63,467 bases of DNA from positions 216,317 through 279,783 of the forward strand of contig MU128955.1 of NCBI GenBank assembly GCA_014904985.1, written 5' to 3'. The position numbers and the translations under genes were made by a program. The stretch's first letter is position 1. Each line of letters begins with the position of its first letter. This document shows, one piece after another, positions 1 to 11,107 of this stretch. The notes below the pieces were generated by a model that was not told where the DNA came from, did no database searches, and worked only from the letters and a program-made list of their open reading frames with translations. The stretch comes from Hydnum rufescens UP504. Taxonomy: Eukaryota; Basidiomycota; Agaricomycetes; Cantharellales; Hydnaceae.

Positions 1-8
1 CAAACCCA

Positions 9-58
9 GGGGGGGGGGGATAATATGTATATAGCGTAATATGTATATAATAATAGTA

Positions 59-92
<34 letters not shown>

Positions 93-93
93 G
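9..93. repeat. Poly-G run and AAT microsatellite
   Basis: An 11-base G run sits at 9-19, and an AAT/TAA trinucleotide array with two imperfect units covers about 48-93. The rest of 1-258 shows no gene. Both tracts are slippage-prone and their exact lengths should be treated with caution. Confidence 0.8.
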
Positions 94-258
94 TAACAAA
101 CAATAGTAAATAAACAAATAATCTAGCACAGCCATGGATTGGCCGATAGATGGCCAAAAAAACTGAATTGGAATGGCTTGATTTCGGCCGAAAGGTCTGG
201 GGGACCTCTTAGGTACCATTTTCTGCCCCGAAAGTGGTACCTAAATTAGGTCCCCTAT

Positions 259-810
259 GTGACTGACCAGCCTGTGGATACAATCCAGGAAGAAGATGTA
301 ATAAAAGACCATGACCCAATGGCCGACATCGATTACCTACATTCCCTCACCCTACCTGGAATTCCGAATCACAGACTGGACCTAAAAATTGGTGCAGTGT
401 GCACATTAATGCGGAACCTATCCATCGAAAGAAATCTGACAAAGAATACCAAAGTCGTCATACATGAGCTAGGCCAACGAATCATTGCCGTAAAGCCCAT
501 CCGCCAATCAAAAATATCTGAAGAAATTCTCCTTCTACCGCGGATTGATTTCACACAATTCGTCGACTTTAAAGGATGGACCATAAAACGGAAACAATTC
601 CCGCTTCGTTTGGGTTACGCTTCAACTTTCAATAGCGCACAAGGGCAAACACTCCAACGAGTTGGAATCGACCTTACCCAACCAGTTTTCACACATGGAC
701 AGCTGTATACTGCAATATCGAGAGTCCAAAGCCGTGAGGACTGTTTAATACGATTGCCCATAGATGCTACCTCTGTTCCAAATGTTGTATTTCCCGAATT
801 ACTGTCCTAA
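259..810 (+). pseudogene. C-terminal fragment of a Helitron Pif1-like helicase
   Basis: The 183-codon open frame matches the last part of the Pif1-type DNA helicase encoded by Helitron rolling-circle transposons. Seen directly are the block LKIGAVCTLMRNLS, then FPLRLGYASTFNSAQGQTL (helicase motif V region), then HGQLYTAISRVQ (motif VI). The Walker A and B motifs, the Rep nuclease and the N-terminal part are absent. The sequence upstream of 259 (poly-G, AAT array, unrelated DNA) gives no continuation, so this is a 5'-truncated copy and cannot be active. The ATG at 259 is simply the first in-frame methionine, not a native start. The frame ends with TAA 25 bases before a strong hairpin, as expected near a Helitron 3' end. 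A cellular PIF1 gene is less likely because the domain is isolated. Confidence 0.85.
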
Positions 811-834
811 ACAATAAACAAACCAGTGCCACAC

Positions 835-876
835 CAAGACACGAAGGGCCGCCGACAGGCGGCCCGTAGTGTCTTG
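835..876. other. Double-stem hairpin, candidate Helitron 3' terminus
   Basis: The 42 bases form a two-part perfect inverted repeat. CAAGACAC (835-842) pairs with GTGTCTTG (869-876), and GGGCCGCC (846-853) pairs with GGCGGCCC (858-865). Three-base bulges lie on each side and the loop is GACA. It follows the Helitron helicase fragment closely. Helitrons end in a GC-rich hairpin just before their 3' tip; here the outer stem ends in CTTG rather than the common CTRR, so the terminus assignment is an inference. Confidence 0.6.
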
Positions 877-1193
877 TCATATGTAAAAGTCAATGTATTG
901 AATGGATATTCTATAGAAATGGTGTCCAAGACCACATTAGCGTCCACGGAACAACAATCCTTGAGGAAACAATGCGGGCAGACTTGTTCCATGTAACTGA
1001 GACGCCCTCGGCCTCGACAAAATTAAGAGACTATAAATAGGATTGCATTGAGGACGATCAAGGCATCTGCTTTCCAAACAAATTATTAAATATACGCAAA
1101 CTTTCTGAGTTCTTGTACTGGTAGCCTGAAGCCCGTAGGATGGATGACAATACCGCATAAATAAGAACGGTGGGTTGAGAGGTTGCAAGATGG
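877..1193. other. No gene recognised
   Basis: This stretch lies between the Helitron hairpin and the FunK1 remnant. I see no supported coding region. Its last ~100 bases (from about 1097) belong to the duplicated block shared with 2578-2690 and are probably the 3' flank of the kinase gene. Confidence 0.6.
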
Positions 1194-1765
1194 TTACAAA
1201 CAGCTGGGAGGTAAGAATCCCAACCATGCGCTGTTACAGACATCATCAAATTCAATGGGGTCGGCGGGCTTGAACACTTTCTACAAAGCAATCCACATAG
1301 AGCTATCATCATAGAAGACTACCTCACAGGCGAACGCAGGTTCGTTAGCCGGCTTTGGTCCAGCGCCATTATTGTATTTATTCCACCTGGCCATAGATGA
1401 ATCATAGATCTCAAGGTCCGAGTGCGCCGCGGAGAACAGCCGGTTCAAAGGAGCGATATACGGTTCCTCGAGGCCAGCGAAAGTTGCAGTCGGGAGCCCT
1501 TGAATCTCATTGAAGAAGGAATGCTTGGAACGATCGAGCCTAGCGTCGCTAATCCAATCCTCCAGCGGTCTTGGAGCCAGAATCTCCTTTCCATCTTCGT
1601 GTCGGAAGGTGAAGCAGGCGAGTACCCAGAACTTGGATTCCATGTCATGCCTTGCATGGTGAGGCATGAGAGTGTCCTCAATGAGATCGATGGCCATAAG
1701 ATGATGTACACCGATTCGTTCCAAGCTCGTGCTGGATGGCTTGTCGATGTCAATGTTGGAATACG
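1194..1765 (-). pseudogene. Truncated FunK1 protein kinase, C-terminal part
   Basis: The minus-strand product matches the C-terminal lobe of fungal-type protein kinases (FunK1), a family expanded in mushroom-forming fungi. The motif IDKPSSTSLERIGVHH followed by HHARHDMESKFWVL corresponds to the GT..FMA..L...H...HDLES..WVL block of the family. The matching part of the neighbouring copy at 2663-3245 aligns throughout. The ATP-binding lobe and the HGDI catalytic loop are missing because homology stops near 1768. In addition an in-frame TAG at 1281-1283 replaces the residue that is tryptophan in the sister copy; the frame then continues to a TAA at 1194-1196. It is therefore a doubly disabled fragment. 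Confidence 0.8.
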
Positions 1766-2577
1766 GATCGGATGGAACTAACCCCTATCTGTACGGAAGC
1801 AAGTGCGCCTACAGTATTTGGAGGACCGCTCGTGGGCACCCCCTAAAACCACGACGGGCACCCTATGCTTGCCTCCCTTGCCGTTTTCCCTACCCCTATG
1901 TTTCTCGTCATTTGGTACCTTTTTTTTCCCCCTTGTACCACATGTATTTTCCTTCCTATCCTGTAAGCTATAAAACTGGCCAGTATACTAAAATACTATC
2001 AGATATTCCCTTTAGCCCCCCCTCTCTCCGCTTGAGCATTAAGCCAGAAGTTCTCTCGTCGTTGTCCCCGGAGGTCACTTATGTAATAAATCCACATTCA
2101 CTAGAACTTGTCAGAAACTATGGGTAGCGCCTAAGCGATCGGTCCAGCGACGATATTTCGTGCTTAGTCATTCTATTCATATTCAATGTATTCCGCGTCT
2201 TTGCCAACGTGCGGTAATCGGTACCCAAAGTGTGACATTTTCTTCATTATGACCAAGTCTCCTCCTTCGCCACGATATCACTCGCGCTGGTTCCCCGCCA
2301 GATGTAATATTACGGCTTCCAGAAACCTTGGCAGAGTTTTTCCCACTATTCGGTCACAATAAGTAGAAGTGCATATTTGAGGACGGCCGCATATTCCAAG
2401 TGAATCAGCCCCACCAATGGAGTCGCAATCTCTTATCAATTGTCTACCTCCATTGACTGACATCACATTTACAAATCCTTGTGCCGGGCATGGCTCGTTC
2501 GAGGCGCCCTATGGTTGAGACCGTACTGCATGTTACAGCAGTCATGACCTCAGTCCCTAATACAACATCTTGTCTCA
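1766..2577. other. Non-genic stretch, possible solo LTR remnant
   Basis: Between the two kinase copies no gene is recognised. The part at about 1780-2115 has an LTR-like layout: pyrimidine-rich tracts, a TATAAAA box at 1969-1975 and an AATAAA signal at 2085-2090. It starts just where the kinase homology stops. I could not find matching target-site duplications or a second copy in this window, so the LTR reading is tentative. A 132-codon open frame crosses it but has no recognisable domain. Confidence 0.3.
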
Positions 2578-2662
2578 CTTCCTGAGTTCTTGCACTTGTA
2601 TTCTGAAGCCCGCAGGAGGGTTGACAGTACGGCATAAATACAGAATGGTGTGATTTGAAAGG

Positions 2663-4802
2663 TCACAAATTGCTATGTCCCTGGTAAGGTAAAAATCCCA
2701 ACCGTGCGCTGCTACAGACGTCGTCAAAGTCAACGTACTTATCGGGGTTTAACACGTTCCAAAAAGCAGTCCACATGGAGGTATCATGAAAGAAGACCGC
2801 ATCAGTAGGGAAGTCAATTTCGTTAGGTACTTCCTTTGTCTTTATTTGGGCATAATACTTGCACTGAGCAGTATAAATCCCCAGCTCATCGTGCCCTCTG
2901 CCGAATAGCTGGTTCCAAGGAAGAATCCATGGTATAAAGAGGCTAGAGAAAGGTGGAGTCGGACGTCCTTCAATGCCGTGCAGGAACGAATTCTTCACAT
3001 CATCGAGGAGCGGGCTGGTAACCCATTTCTCCAAGGGTCTCCGAGTAGCGCGTATCTCCTCTCCATCTTCATACCGGAAGGTAAACCACACTAGTACCCA
3101 ATGCATCGCTTCCATGTCGTGCCTCGCATGATGAGGTATCAGGCTGCCCTTCATAAGATCAATGGCCATAAAACGACGAACACCAATTCGTTCCAAGCTC
3201 GTGCTCGATGGCTTGTTGATATCAATCGCCAGATCATAGTCGATCAGGACGCCGACGACCTTGGCACCGTCGCGGCGGATCATAATGTTATTCATGTTGA
3301 TGTCGCCGTGAAGAATGCCCGTGACTCGATAGAGCCAACGATGGCCTAAAGAAATCATCCCTTAGCAATCACCAAGTAAGGCATTGTATAACACAGATAC
3401 TCACATAGAGCTATATCTCGCATCACGCTCATGAGATCATCGGCAGTCCGGATCTCGGTCATAGGGAGCAGCTTTTGGTAGACAGTAACCCTCAGAATCC
3501 GCGATCCTGCTCCTGAAGAGTCCGATGTGGATCTCCGTGCAAGGATACGGCTCCGCGGACCCCATTCACCAAAGTCCTCCTTCGCCTCCAGAACCGGCAG
3601 GTGGTTTTTCATACGTGCATATTTTCCATTGTCTTATTCCATGGCGCTCGTGTAAGCTCGCTCGAGAAATTCGTATTCCGGCGTCCTGATTTTCTCTGGC
3701 CAGCTAAGTTTGACGACGACAGTACCACCATCAGCCTCTATAACACAAGTTCCCCGGCCAACCAAAGAATACTGGCGGGAAACACAATTACCGAGAACAA
3801 ATGTTCGATTTGGACGGTGATCGTGGCCCCGTCGAAGGGATGAGCGGGACCGGGCCGAGATTCTGGTGCCGACTGAAAGCTAAAATCATTGGCAGAGCCG
3901 TTGGACTTGATGTCAAGGGAAGAGCTCTTGTCATCAGGGGTCGGCAATTTTGGATGAGGGCGGAGCGATCGCGAAAGGGGCGTCAATTGGGGATAAGTAA
4001 TTCTCGGATGAAGACCCCAGCTTGCTTCGGAGAGGTGTGAAATAGCCACGAGAAATTGGGCTAACAAGACCAGATTCTTCGAAAAATCGACTCCACTGGA
4101 CCTCATAGTCCCAACACGATCGTAATACCACAGTTCCAGCGTGGATTCCTGGATTGTTCCGTGGACAACGTGACTGCGATACGGTCCGTGGATGAAGGAT
4201 TCGAGTGCATACGCTGCCAATTGGAGCGTGGCCGAACTGATCTTGGAAGCCCGAGTCCGTGGGGATTTGTTGGGTGCATCGTCGCTTGTTGACACTCCGG
4301 AGGGAGTAGAAGGGGTATTACTTTGCTGTATTGACAACTCGGATGACTGTATACCACCAAACTTTGCCTTGAATTCCAACACCAATTTGACATCGGACCA
4401 GTCCAACGGATTGCCCTGCAATGTTGGTGATTTTGAGGCGAAAACAACGTCTGGATATCTTGTCGCGCCTGATGAGTTGCGCACAGCAACTGTGTCATGG
4501 GGCCGTGCAAAGATTGAGCATTCCCTGTGCATTTCAACGGCAATCAACGAAGACATGTGGTTAGCCAAGTTGGTAAAGGGCTCAAATCGGTCGCATTCTG
4601 GCTTGGTCAGAGAAGATAGGAAAATTCGGAAAAGGCTACAAGTCGTGTCGTCCCGGCATATCTTCTCGAGATTGATATTGTTGTTGGGCTTGAATACAAA
4701 GACGTCTTGCAGAAAGTCTTGGAAGCTGCTGATGAGCACATTTTTGAGGTTGTTCTTGAGAATAAGGCTATCGTGATCACTCGAGGATGCATTGCTAGAC
4801 AT
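2663..4802 (-). pseudogene. FunK1 fungal-type protein kinase, broken copy
   Basis: FunK1 proteins are eukaryotic-like kinases of unknown substrate in multicellular fungi. The N-terminal exon begins at the ATG ending at 4802 and carries the family's N-terminal region (LDWSDVKLVLEFK). Further on are the segments VVVKLSWPEK (VAIK-like lysine), HGDINMNNIM (catalytic loop HxD...N, with Asp) and LIDYDLAI (DFG equivalent). The C-terminal block is HHARHDMEAMHWVL. A GT-AG intron of 59 nt lies at 3346-3404. Two problems are visible. A TAA codon at 3634-3636 lies in frame inside the kinase N-lobe, and a frame change is needed near 3772-3791, where a 20-nt segment bounded by GT and AG sits. Stop TGA/TAA frames before 2663 are not conserved. 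It is probably a recently disabled gene, or it carries assembly errors. Confidence 0.75.
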
Positions 4803-6831
4803 ATTATTGTTATTGCTGAAGGCATGGATTATAGACGTGGTCGGCGGGTGCCGGATCTATTACATAAGACGTATGGACCCAGCACGGGCATAAGGGGAAC
4901 GAAATCGAAATCGGCTGCGGACCCATTCCGCTGACAATATTGGTAGCAGGCCCATGCGATTTGGTGGAGTTGAGACACATTCAACTGCTTCTACGGTCAT
5001 ATCGCCTATAGATGCCTACAACCTCATCCAGTGAAGAACCCCCTTGCGCAGACAACAGATCAGCATGCAGGACATGGTCACCTGGATTTCGAGCTCTACA
5101 CACCTTTGTAGCTATGAGATCAGACCCAAGATCTCTCCCTGACTAGAGCCCGCGAGCCAGTCCTTGTCTGGGATTTGCAGGGGGATACTAGTTTTTCTCA
5201 TGGAGATGTGATGAATACTAAGTCGTTGAGAGATCAGCACGGCGCCACCTTGGTTGCACCGTCGTGAGGACCCAAAGGCGGAACTCTTGAGTTCGTTCTC
5301 GACTACTATTCCTGGCCGGGACAATCAGCTGTTGTGATCCAGAGAAAGGATTCAGCTCACAGTGGTGAGTGGTTTGCAATTCAGGTAGGTCAGGCCCTGC
5401 GGTGACCGGAGTGCGTCATGGAAGTGATTTTTTAAGTCACAGTATTTATTGTACATCCAGTCAGATCATTATTAGTACACTGAGCATCGGGAAGTGCATT
5501 TTGTGGTTGTACCTTTTGGCCATGCACAGAGCAGGAGCACCAACATAAGGATTTGGGGAGAGAAAACTCAGCAGACTGAGGGGAATATATATAGGAAAGA
5601 ACGGTCGGTGTAAGCTTGAACGCGGCAGTGTCTATTCAAATTAACTACACCAAGGAGGTCCATTGGAGTGAGTGGAAGATACTACCCTCCCATGTATAAG
5701 AACATCTGAACACGATGGATTGACCATATCCACATGTGGTCCATTCATTAAGGTGTGAAACCTTCTCGGCGAGAAAGTTAGATTGAGGGGGGGAAATGTG
5801 CAGAAAGGCCCTTCAAAAAATATTTGAAGGGCGAAACGAAGCATATGTGCGAAGCTTGCCGACAAGTCTAACCGAGCGCAAGACTTGACAATTTGGGCTG
5901 TGTTATCGTGCAAAGTTGGAGCGGGTGTGCTTCCTGTTTGTTTTTCTTTGCCAGCCATCGTCCTCCTTGTCTGTATACGCGCAATCCTAAACGGCATATT
6001 ACTGTGTACCTCGAGTAGTCGATGCAAAATTTGTGAGCGATTCACATGTATTACTAAACATGCAGCGCAACCAGAATACTGTGTACTCGAATCACCTCGG
6101 TTTGATGTCGTCACTCACTGCGCTGGAGGGGCTGAACAAGGGCACATCGATCATGTCTCCCGTTGGAGGATCAGTGCGGCCCAAAACTTCTCCACATTGA
6201 CAGAGAATTAATTAGGACTACGCTAGCTATTTCGCGGCTTCAAAAGGCGTGCCGCGGGGCGGTATTCGCCATGAGAGTGTAACGAATAGGTCGAACAATA
6301 AGAGTACCGCGTCCACGATAAAATGTCGGTTGCTTACTGTAAAAGGAACGGAAGGTGGCACGATGTTGGGAATCAAAGAATATTTGGACCGATTTGCATA
6401 TGCCACCAAGCGGGGACGGATTACTATTGCTAGGCCTCCAATAGGCGACTCTGAGTCGACCAATAGGCAAAGGTCTGGTGCTGGATCGGCTAGTACCGAT
6501 TCTATTCAGAGTTTCAGACCTTGACGTGTGACGTGGGAGATACTGCGGGAAACCTCGTGCAGGCCTCGATGCAACCAGTGTCCACTATGTAACCTGGTGT
6601 CCTCGAGGCATGGGTAGCGACCCGCTTAACCTCCCCGATTCCCTTGATGAATATCTGACACCAATCGAGGCTGATGCTATATATACTTGGACTGCGCCCG
6701 CATCTCATTATTGTTCCACTTCAAGGCCTGGTGTCTTGTCCTTCGTTAACAGATTTATACCACGTAAAACCACGAGTGCGTTCTAGCATTTTTTTTTCAG
6801 TGACCGTCTGGTTGACGATGCCCAGTCACGG
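4803..6831. other. Long stretch without a recognised gene
   Basis: Open frames of up to about 157 codons occur here (for example 5641-6114 minus) but none shows a domain, and several overlap on both strands. A short inverted pair, CTTCAAAAAATATTTGAAG, lies near 5813-5831. The 3' part may contain the promoter and first exons of the gene downstream at 6.8-8.0 kb. I see no RNA gene. Confidence 0.5.
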
Positions 6832-7971
6832 CCGCCTTATTCTATTCATTCTGCACGACTATAAATCAAACGCTCACACTCTTTCATCGACGTCTACCAT
6901 GTTCCTCGATCCGAAGCCTGCACAGGTGCCCGACTACTTAATGATGAGCAACCCTAAAGCCGTCCTTCGCTTTGTCTTCGCCGGCGTTCCGCGACGGTTC
7001 CTCCGTTACATGCGTCACCTGCGAATTCAATTTGACTTCCCCTACCAACCTTGGTCCAAGGAGCACGAAATGTACCTTATTGCGATTCGCATCGTTCTCC
7101 GAATAGTCCCTGAGCTTGTCGATCTTGTACTATTGTGGAACAACGTCCCTTCTCGAGTGTTCGATGGGGTATCATTCAAGCTCGAGGCATTGACGTGTAC
7201 CATGGATATGCAAGGGGCACTGGACTTCCTTGCACAGCAATCCGAACTACGGCTTGTTGAGCTCCTAATTGGAACGCCATTCCGGATGCTCTGGACGTTT
7301 CACAATTCATCTTTCCGAAGCTGTGTGAACTGAGCGTGCCTATGAGGACGGCTGTGCACCTTGTCCCCGGTCGCCCAATCCGTTCAGTGGACCTCAGGAT
7401 CACCCCAGGACAAGAGGAAGCCGACTGGAGTCAGGCCTATACAGGCGTTAGCGATGTCACAATGCTCAATTGACGATTTGGCCATCGCGACCCTCACGTC
7501 CTTTCCCTTGAGTATCCTCGGCTCAATGAAATACCTTCCCTATCTTCGGACGCTTTACATTCGTGTGTATGGCCCTGAACCAACAACGACGGTACGTATT
7601 CCGACCCGTGCACACATTCTCATTTGTGTACTCACTTCGAGACCCTCTGGAATGGACAGGATATTTTTCAGTGGAGCTCTTGGAGGCCCCACCTCACCCA
7701 CCTCCCGCGGCTGGAAACCATCAAAGTCGAGATCGACTGTCGATATATGCAACCAAAGACTCGTGTCCGTTTCGTCATCCCGACGCAGTCTTGCATTCAG
7801 GAATGGGGTCGGATATGTCCTGGCTTATCTGCTGTGGACGTCGGTCTTTATGCTGGGGATTCTCTATTGTGGTGGGAACGGAAGAAGAGCCCCTGGGTGG
7901 TAGCGGAGAGGCGATGGCTGGTGGTGAAGGGATTCGTCAGATTCCCGAGGGAACGTCATGACAGGCTGTAG
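6832..7971 (+). pseudogene. F-box/LRR-like family remnant
   Basis: The plus strand encodes leucine-rich stretches typical of the large F-box-like families in Agaricomycetes. Examples are VPRRFLRYMRHLRIQF and YLPYLRTLYIRVYGP, with a C-terminal part (7624-7971) containing HLTHLPRLETIKVEI. The pieces lie in different frames: one near-certain frame change is at about 7270, another near 7470, and a GT-AG type intron (donor GTACGT) near 7592 probably joins the last exon. I cannot see a clear F-box at the N-terminus, so the family name rests on the repeat pattern and context. The several frame breaks suggest a pseudogene, although unrecognised introns could explain some of them. Confidence 0.5.
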
Positions 7972-8677
7972 ACGATATATGGACCTTTTCCTCATATATA
8001 ATGATAGACTAATAGGATATCCCAGACTCACTGCTATTACTAGTACTCTCGATGCCTAATACATCGCCTGATGGATATGTTTCGGGCTGCCTGCTCAATC
8101 GTGAAACACAAGTGAGAGAACCTCTTCTACAGGACCCGTTTTCTCACAAGAGCTTTCTTTTACTGTATCTTACAGAAATCTTCACACCGCCCCTTTCTCA
8201 ATATCTGGTGCTTAAATTTGCCCTAACTACAAGATACCATAGCATATCATCTACCCTTCAACCCGTCTGTAGTCGGTCACTTTCTTTGGCCTAATTGTAA
8301 TTCACAGGATGCACTATCCTCTCTGCTTCAAGCACCTAAATGCATCCAAATGAAAACTCGTGGACATCCTTGCGATATCTTGTCTGAGGTGCGCCGAGCG
8401 ATAGAAAATCAAACCACGCACACAGCGTTTAACGAAGTCAATCATGGAACCTGGGATTCATTGCATTCTTGTCCCTCTGCGCAAAATCGATACATTTCAG
8501 GTCATAGTTAACGAAGAATCAGAGGAATTGATATTGGCAGGGTCTGGGATTAAAAAACATGCATGGGAAATGGAGATGAGAATGGAGGATAGATATAGAT
8601 TTCGAAGGGATTGGCCAAGTTACAGCTTAGTTCCTTGTTTCGTGTGATGATTTGGTCATGACCTCGGAAAAAAACTG
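7972..8677. other. No gene recognised between F-box-like remnant and MEX67
   Basis: This 0.7-kb stretch holds only short open frames without domains. It includes the 3' flanks of two converging genes, so 3' UTRs of the plus-strand remnant and of MEX67 are expected here. No repeat or RNA gene is evident. Confidence 0.5.
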
Positions 8678-11066
8678 TTATCGCACAAATGCCTCAGGTG
8701 GTATCGTTCCCTGTGGTGAGTATCGAAGGCAGGTGAGCACCGCATATAAATCGAAATGCTTTTGACTAACCTTGACGGCCTCGAAATTAGCGATCGCACG
8801 CTGCATATCCCACCCGTTTCCCTCCAAGCACTGCGCAGAAAACGAAATATTCAGCCCTGTCCGTGCGGAGATTTGCATGACGAGACTGCGCTGAGGCTCG
8901 GGCTAGAGGAAGGGAATAAATACTTCTGGCTCAAGCTGGCTATACCTACCGACTCACTATCGCTGTCAACACGGGATCGATGACCGGTGGCTGGGGATTC
9001 GATTGAAGGGGGGGGAGAGGGAATGGCGGGGCTCTTGACCCTGAAGATTCCAGTGAACCAACAAGCAGAGGACCCGGTCGCCACGCCTCTGAACCGGAAT
9101 ATCCGCGAACGACTAGTTGGTCCGATATAATGACACAAGGCCAACCCGCAAGCTTGGCTCTAAGGAATAAACAATCGTCAAAGGAATAACAGACGGAAAG
9201 AAAGCGATGAGGAACGGACGGAGAAGAGTCAGGAGCCAAAGCCAGAATAAAAGATCTGTCGAAAGATCGGAGCCCCCAATCTGGACCTTTGGGTGAATTG
9301 TACATTAGAACAAGGTCGGACACAGTGATCTCATCACTAACCTTCAGCGAACTCGCCATGAACTGAGATAAACAGCACGTCGCCACTCCCTGGCTCCCCG
9401 CGCAGGATGCCAGGCATAGGCCAAGCATCAACAACGAATTTGTCTTGTTGAGCAATGTCATGCTTTGTCTCAGGGATATCCCTAAATATGGCCATGATAT
9501 CCCCCGTTCCTGCATGTAGAGTCTCCGTAGCCTGATCAAGCGATCTTACTCGCGATAGATTCCGAGACTTGGAAAAGTACCAGGTCCATTTGAGGAGGCG
9601 CTGATTCGGTAATGAATGATTGAGACCACGTTTCTTGGCTCGAAGTGGTATCGACGTGTTTGCTGAGATAGAAAAGGTGGCATTTGGAGCATATGCTGGG
9701 GCAAGGGACGCTCGGGAAGTATCGAATAGGGTGAAGAATTGTGTCAGAAACTGTGCCGTTAATGAATCCACACCATCGAGAAAGAGATTTGGCCGCATTT
9801 CCACCGGGAAAGTGGAAGAAGTGGATCGTACAACGACAGGTACGATCCGTCAGGACCGATAATGGGATGTCGAAGCCAATTCGAGCAACAGGTTCCTGAT
9901 CTAACATCTCGAGCATCGGAAACCGGCGAGATATTTCGCTTCAAGGGAGCATTAAATCCACACTCATGGCCTTGGTGGATTCGTAACATCCTTACCTGCG
10001 GTACTTGTCGAGATCGCCTCGGGCAGCAGCCTGCTGATAGATTGGATTCCCCTTCAACACCAATTCCTTGATCTCTGAAACTGCAGACTTGGAAGACTTG
10101 TTTGAAGTCAAACCATCCAAATCCCTCATGGTCTTGATTTGATTATTTTCCAGGCTCAAGTTGGCCAGATGGGGTAGGTAATGCTGAATATAACTCAGGG
10201 ACGCTGTGTGGGTGAATTGTTGTTCGCAAGTGATAGCGTGAGACAAGGGGGTTGGAGTTGAGAGGCCAGTTTGAGGATGACGGGACCAATCATCTTAAGG
10301 GCGGATGGCGAGTCAGGTGGCGGAATTTTGTATTTCTTTAAAATTTCATCTTCGGCCATCCGCTGGTTTTATGATTAGGGTAGAGCCACTGCCAGTGAGA
10401 ATGACGGCGTACTTCAAGATTTAGAAATTGGGCTTGGGCGTTCCATCGCTTTTGGACGAACTCCCTCAACACCTCGACGCTCTTCGCGGTGGGAGCCGCA
10501 TCCTTTGAGCCGCTTGAATCCTGGGAGCGCCCGTGTGCACGAGCACGTAGTGATCGACCCAAGGTCTGTGAGGCGGAAGCTGAAGCTGACAGACGAGAGG
10601 CAAGAGTCCCCGAGGTCGCAGCGCCCTTGATGGCTACTGGCCCTTTTGTACGATTGGCAATCTGATTGTACGGCAGGCGTGGGATGCCGAGGATGGGCTA
10701 GACGTAAGTTACTGTGGACACCTACTTGGAAGAATGGGTAAGGCTAAATGAACAGATTACCAGGTTTATTTGCTTCGCCGCGGTCGCATCCCTTTCCATT
10801 CGACTCATTCGTTCCATGGTAGGTCGTTGCCTCGCGGGACGAGCTCGATTTGTGCGTTTGACGCCGCCTGGGGCGTCTCGCATGTGAACGTCTTCCTCTA
10901 TGAGGCCGGCGCTTCGCAGCGCCGTAGATGCTACGGCTCTATGTGGTGTACTTGTGGAAGACGAGGCGGCGCTGGACGGGTTCGAAAACATTACAAGAGA
11001 GTCGTAGCCGTCTGGTGCAGAATCTGCAGATATAGGAGGTGAGACGCGGGTGGTTGGTTGTGACAC
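8678..11066 (-). CDS. MEX67: mRNA export receptor Mex67 (TAP/NXF1 family)
   Basis: Mex67 with its partner Mtr2 carries mRNPs through nuclear pores. Eight exons can be placed: 10761-11066, 10413-10697, 9996-10362, 9342-9938, 9220-9286, 8958-9159, 8771-8902 and 8678-8710. Introns are GT-AG, 48-66 nt. Domain order: disordered N-terminus with [10 protein letters not shown], leucine-rich repeats ([20 protein letters not shown], then [13 protein letters not shown]), NTF2-like domain ([15 protein letters not shown] to [18 protein letters not shown]), and C-terminal UBA-like TAP-C domain ([19 protein letters not shown]). The TAP-C domain ends TIPPEAFVR. Two opposite single-base frame changes are needed, at about 10216 (one base apparently missing in an AAC AAC AAT run) and about 9850. 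The segment between them reads in a shifted frame. The spliced exons total 1989 nt, divisible by three. In an essential gene these look more like sequence errors than decay. Confidence 0.88.
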
Positions 11067-11107
11067 AGCGTGCGTTTATATAGTTCGGCTGTTGCCGAAG
11101 CCAAAAA
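11067..11107. promoter_or_regulatory. 41-bp divergent promoter between MEX67 and GUP1
   Basis: Only 41 bases separate the MEX67 ATG (minus, at 11066) from the GUP1 ATG (plus, at 11108). The interval contains a TATA-like TTTATATAG at about 11074-11082 and a small inverted pair CGGCTGTTGCCG. With so little room the two 5' UTRs must overlap or each promoter must lie inside the other gene. The GUP1 start could lie further downstream, but no in-frame methionine nearer than the first exon's hydrophobic segment fits better. Confidence 0.55.

Larger units (their letters stand above)
1097..3245. repeat. Pair of duplicated blocks carrying FunK1 3' ends
   Basis: The block at about 1097-1768 is a diverged direct copy of about 2578-3243. 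Both contain the C-terminal coding part of a FunK1 kinase on the minus strand followed by the same 3' flanking DNA, recognisable from the shared 'gagttcttg...gaagccc' and 'cggcataaata' stretches. The similarity stops in the middle of the kinase coding sequence at about 1768, so the left copy lacks the N-terminal half. This is a local partial gene duplication with later decay. Confidence 0.75.

Noticed and set aside
1729..2127. 132-codon plus-strand ORF
   Set aside because: It is pyrimidine-rich low-complexity sequence with LTR-like signals and no domain.
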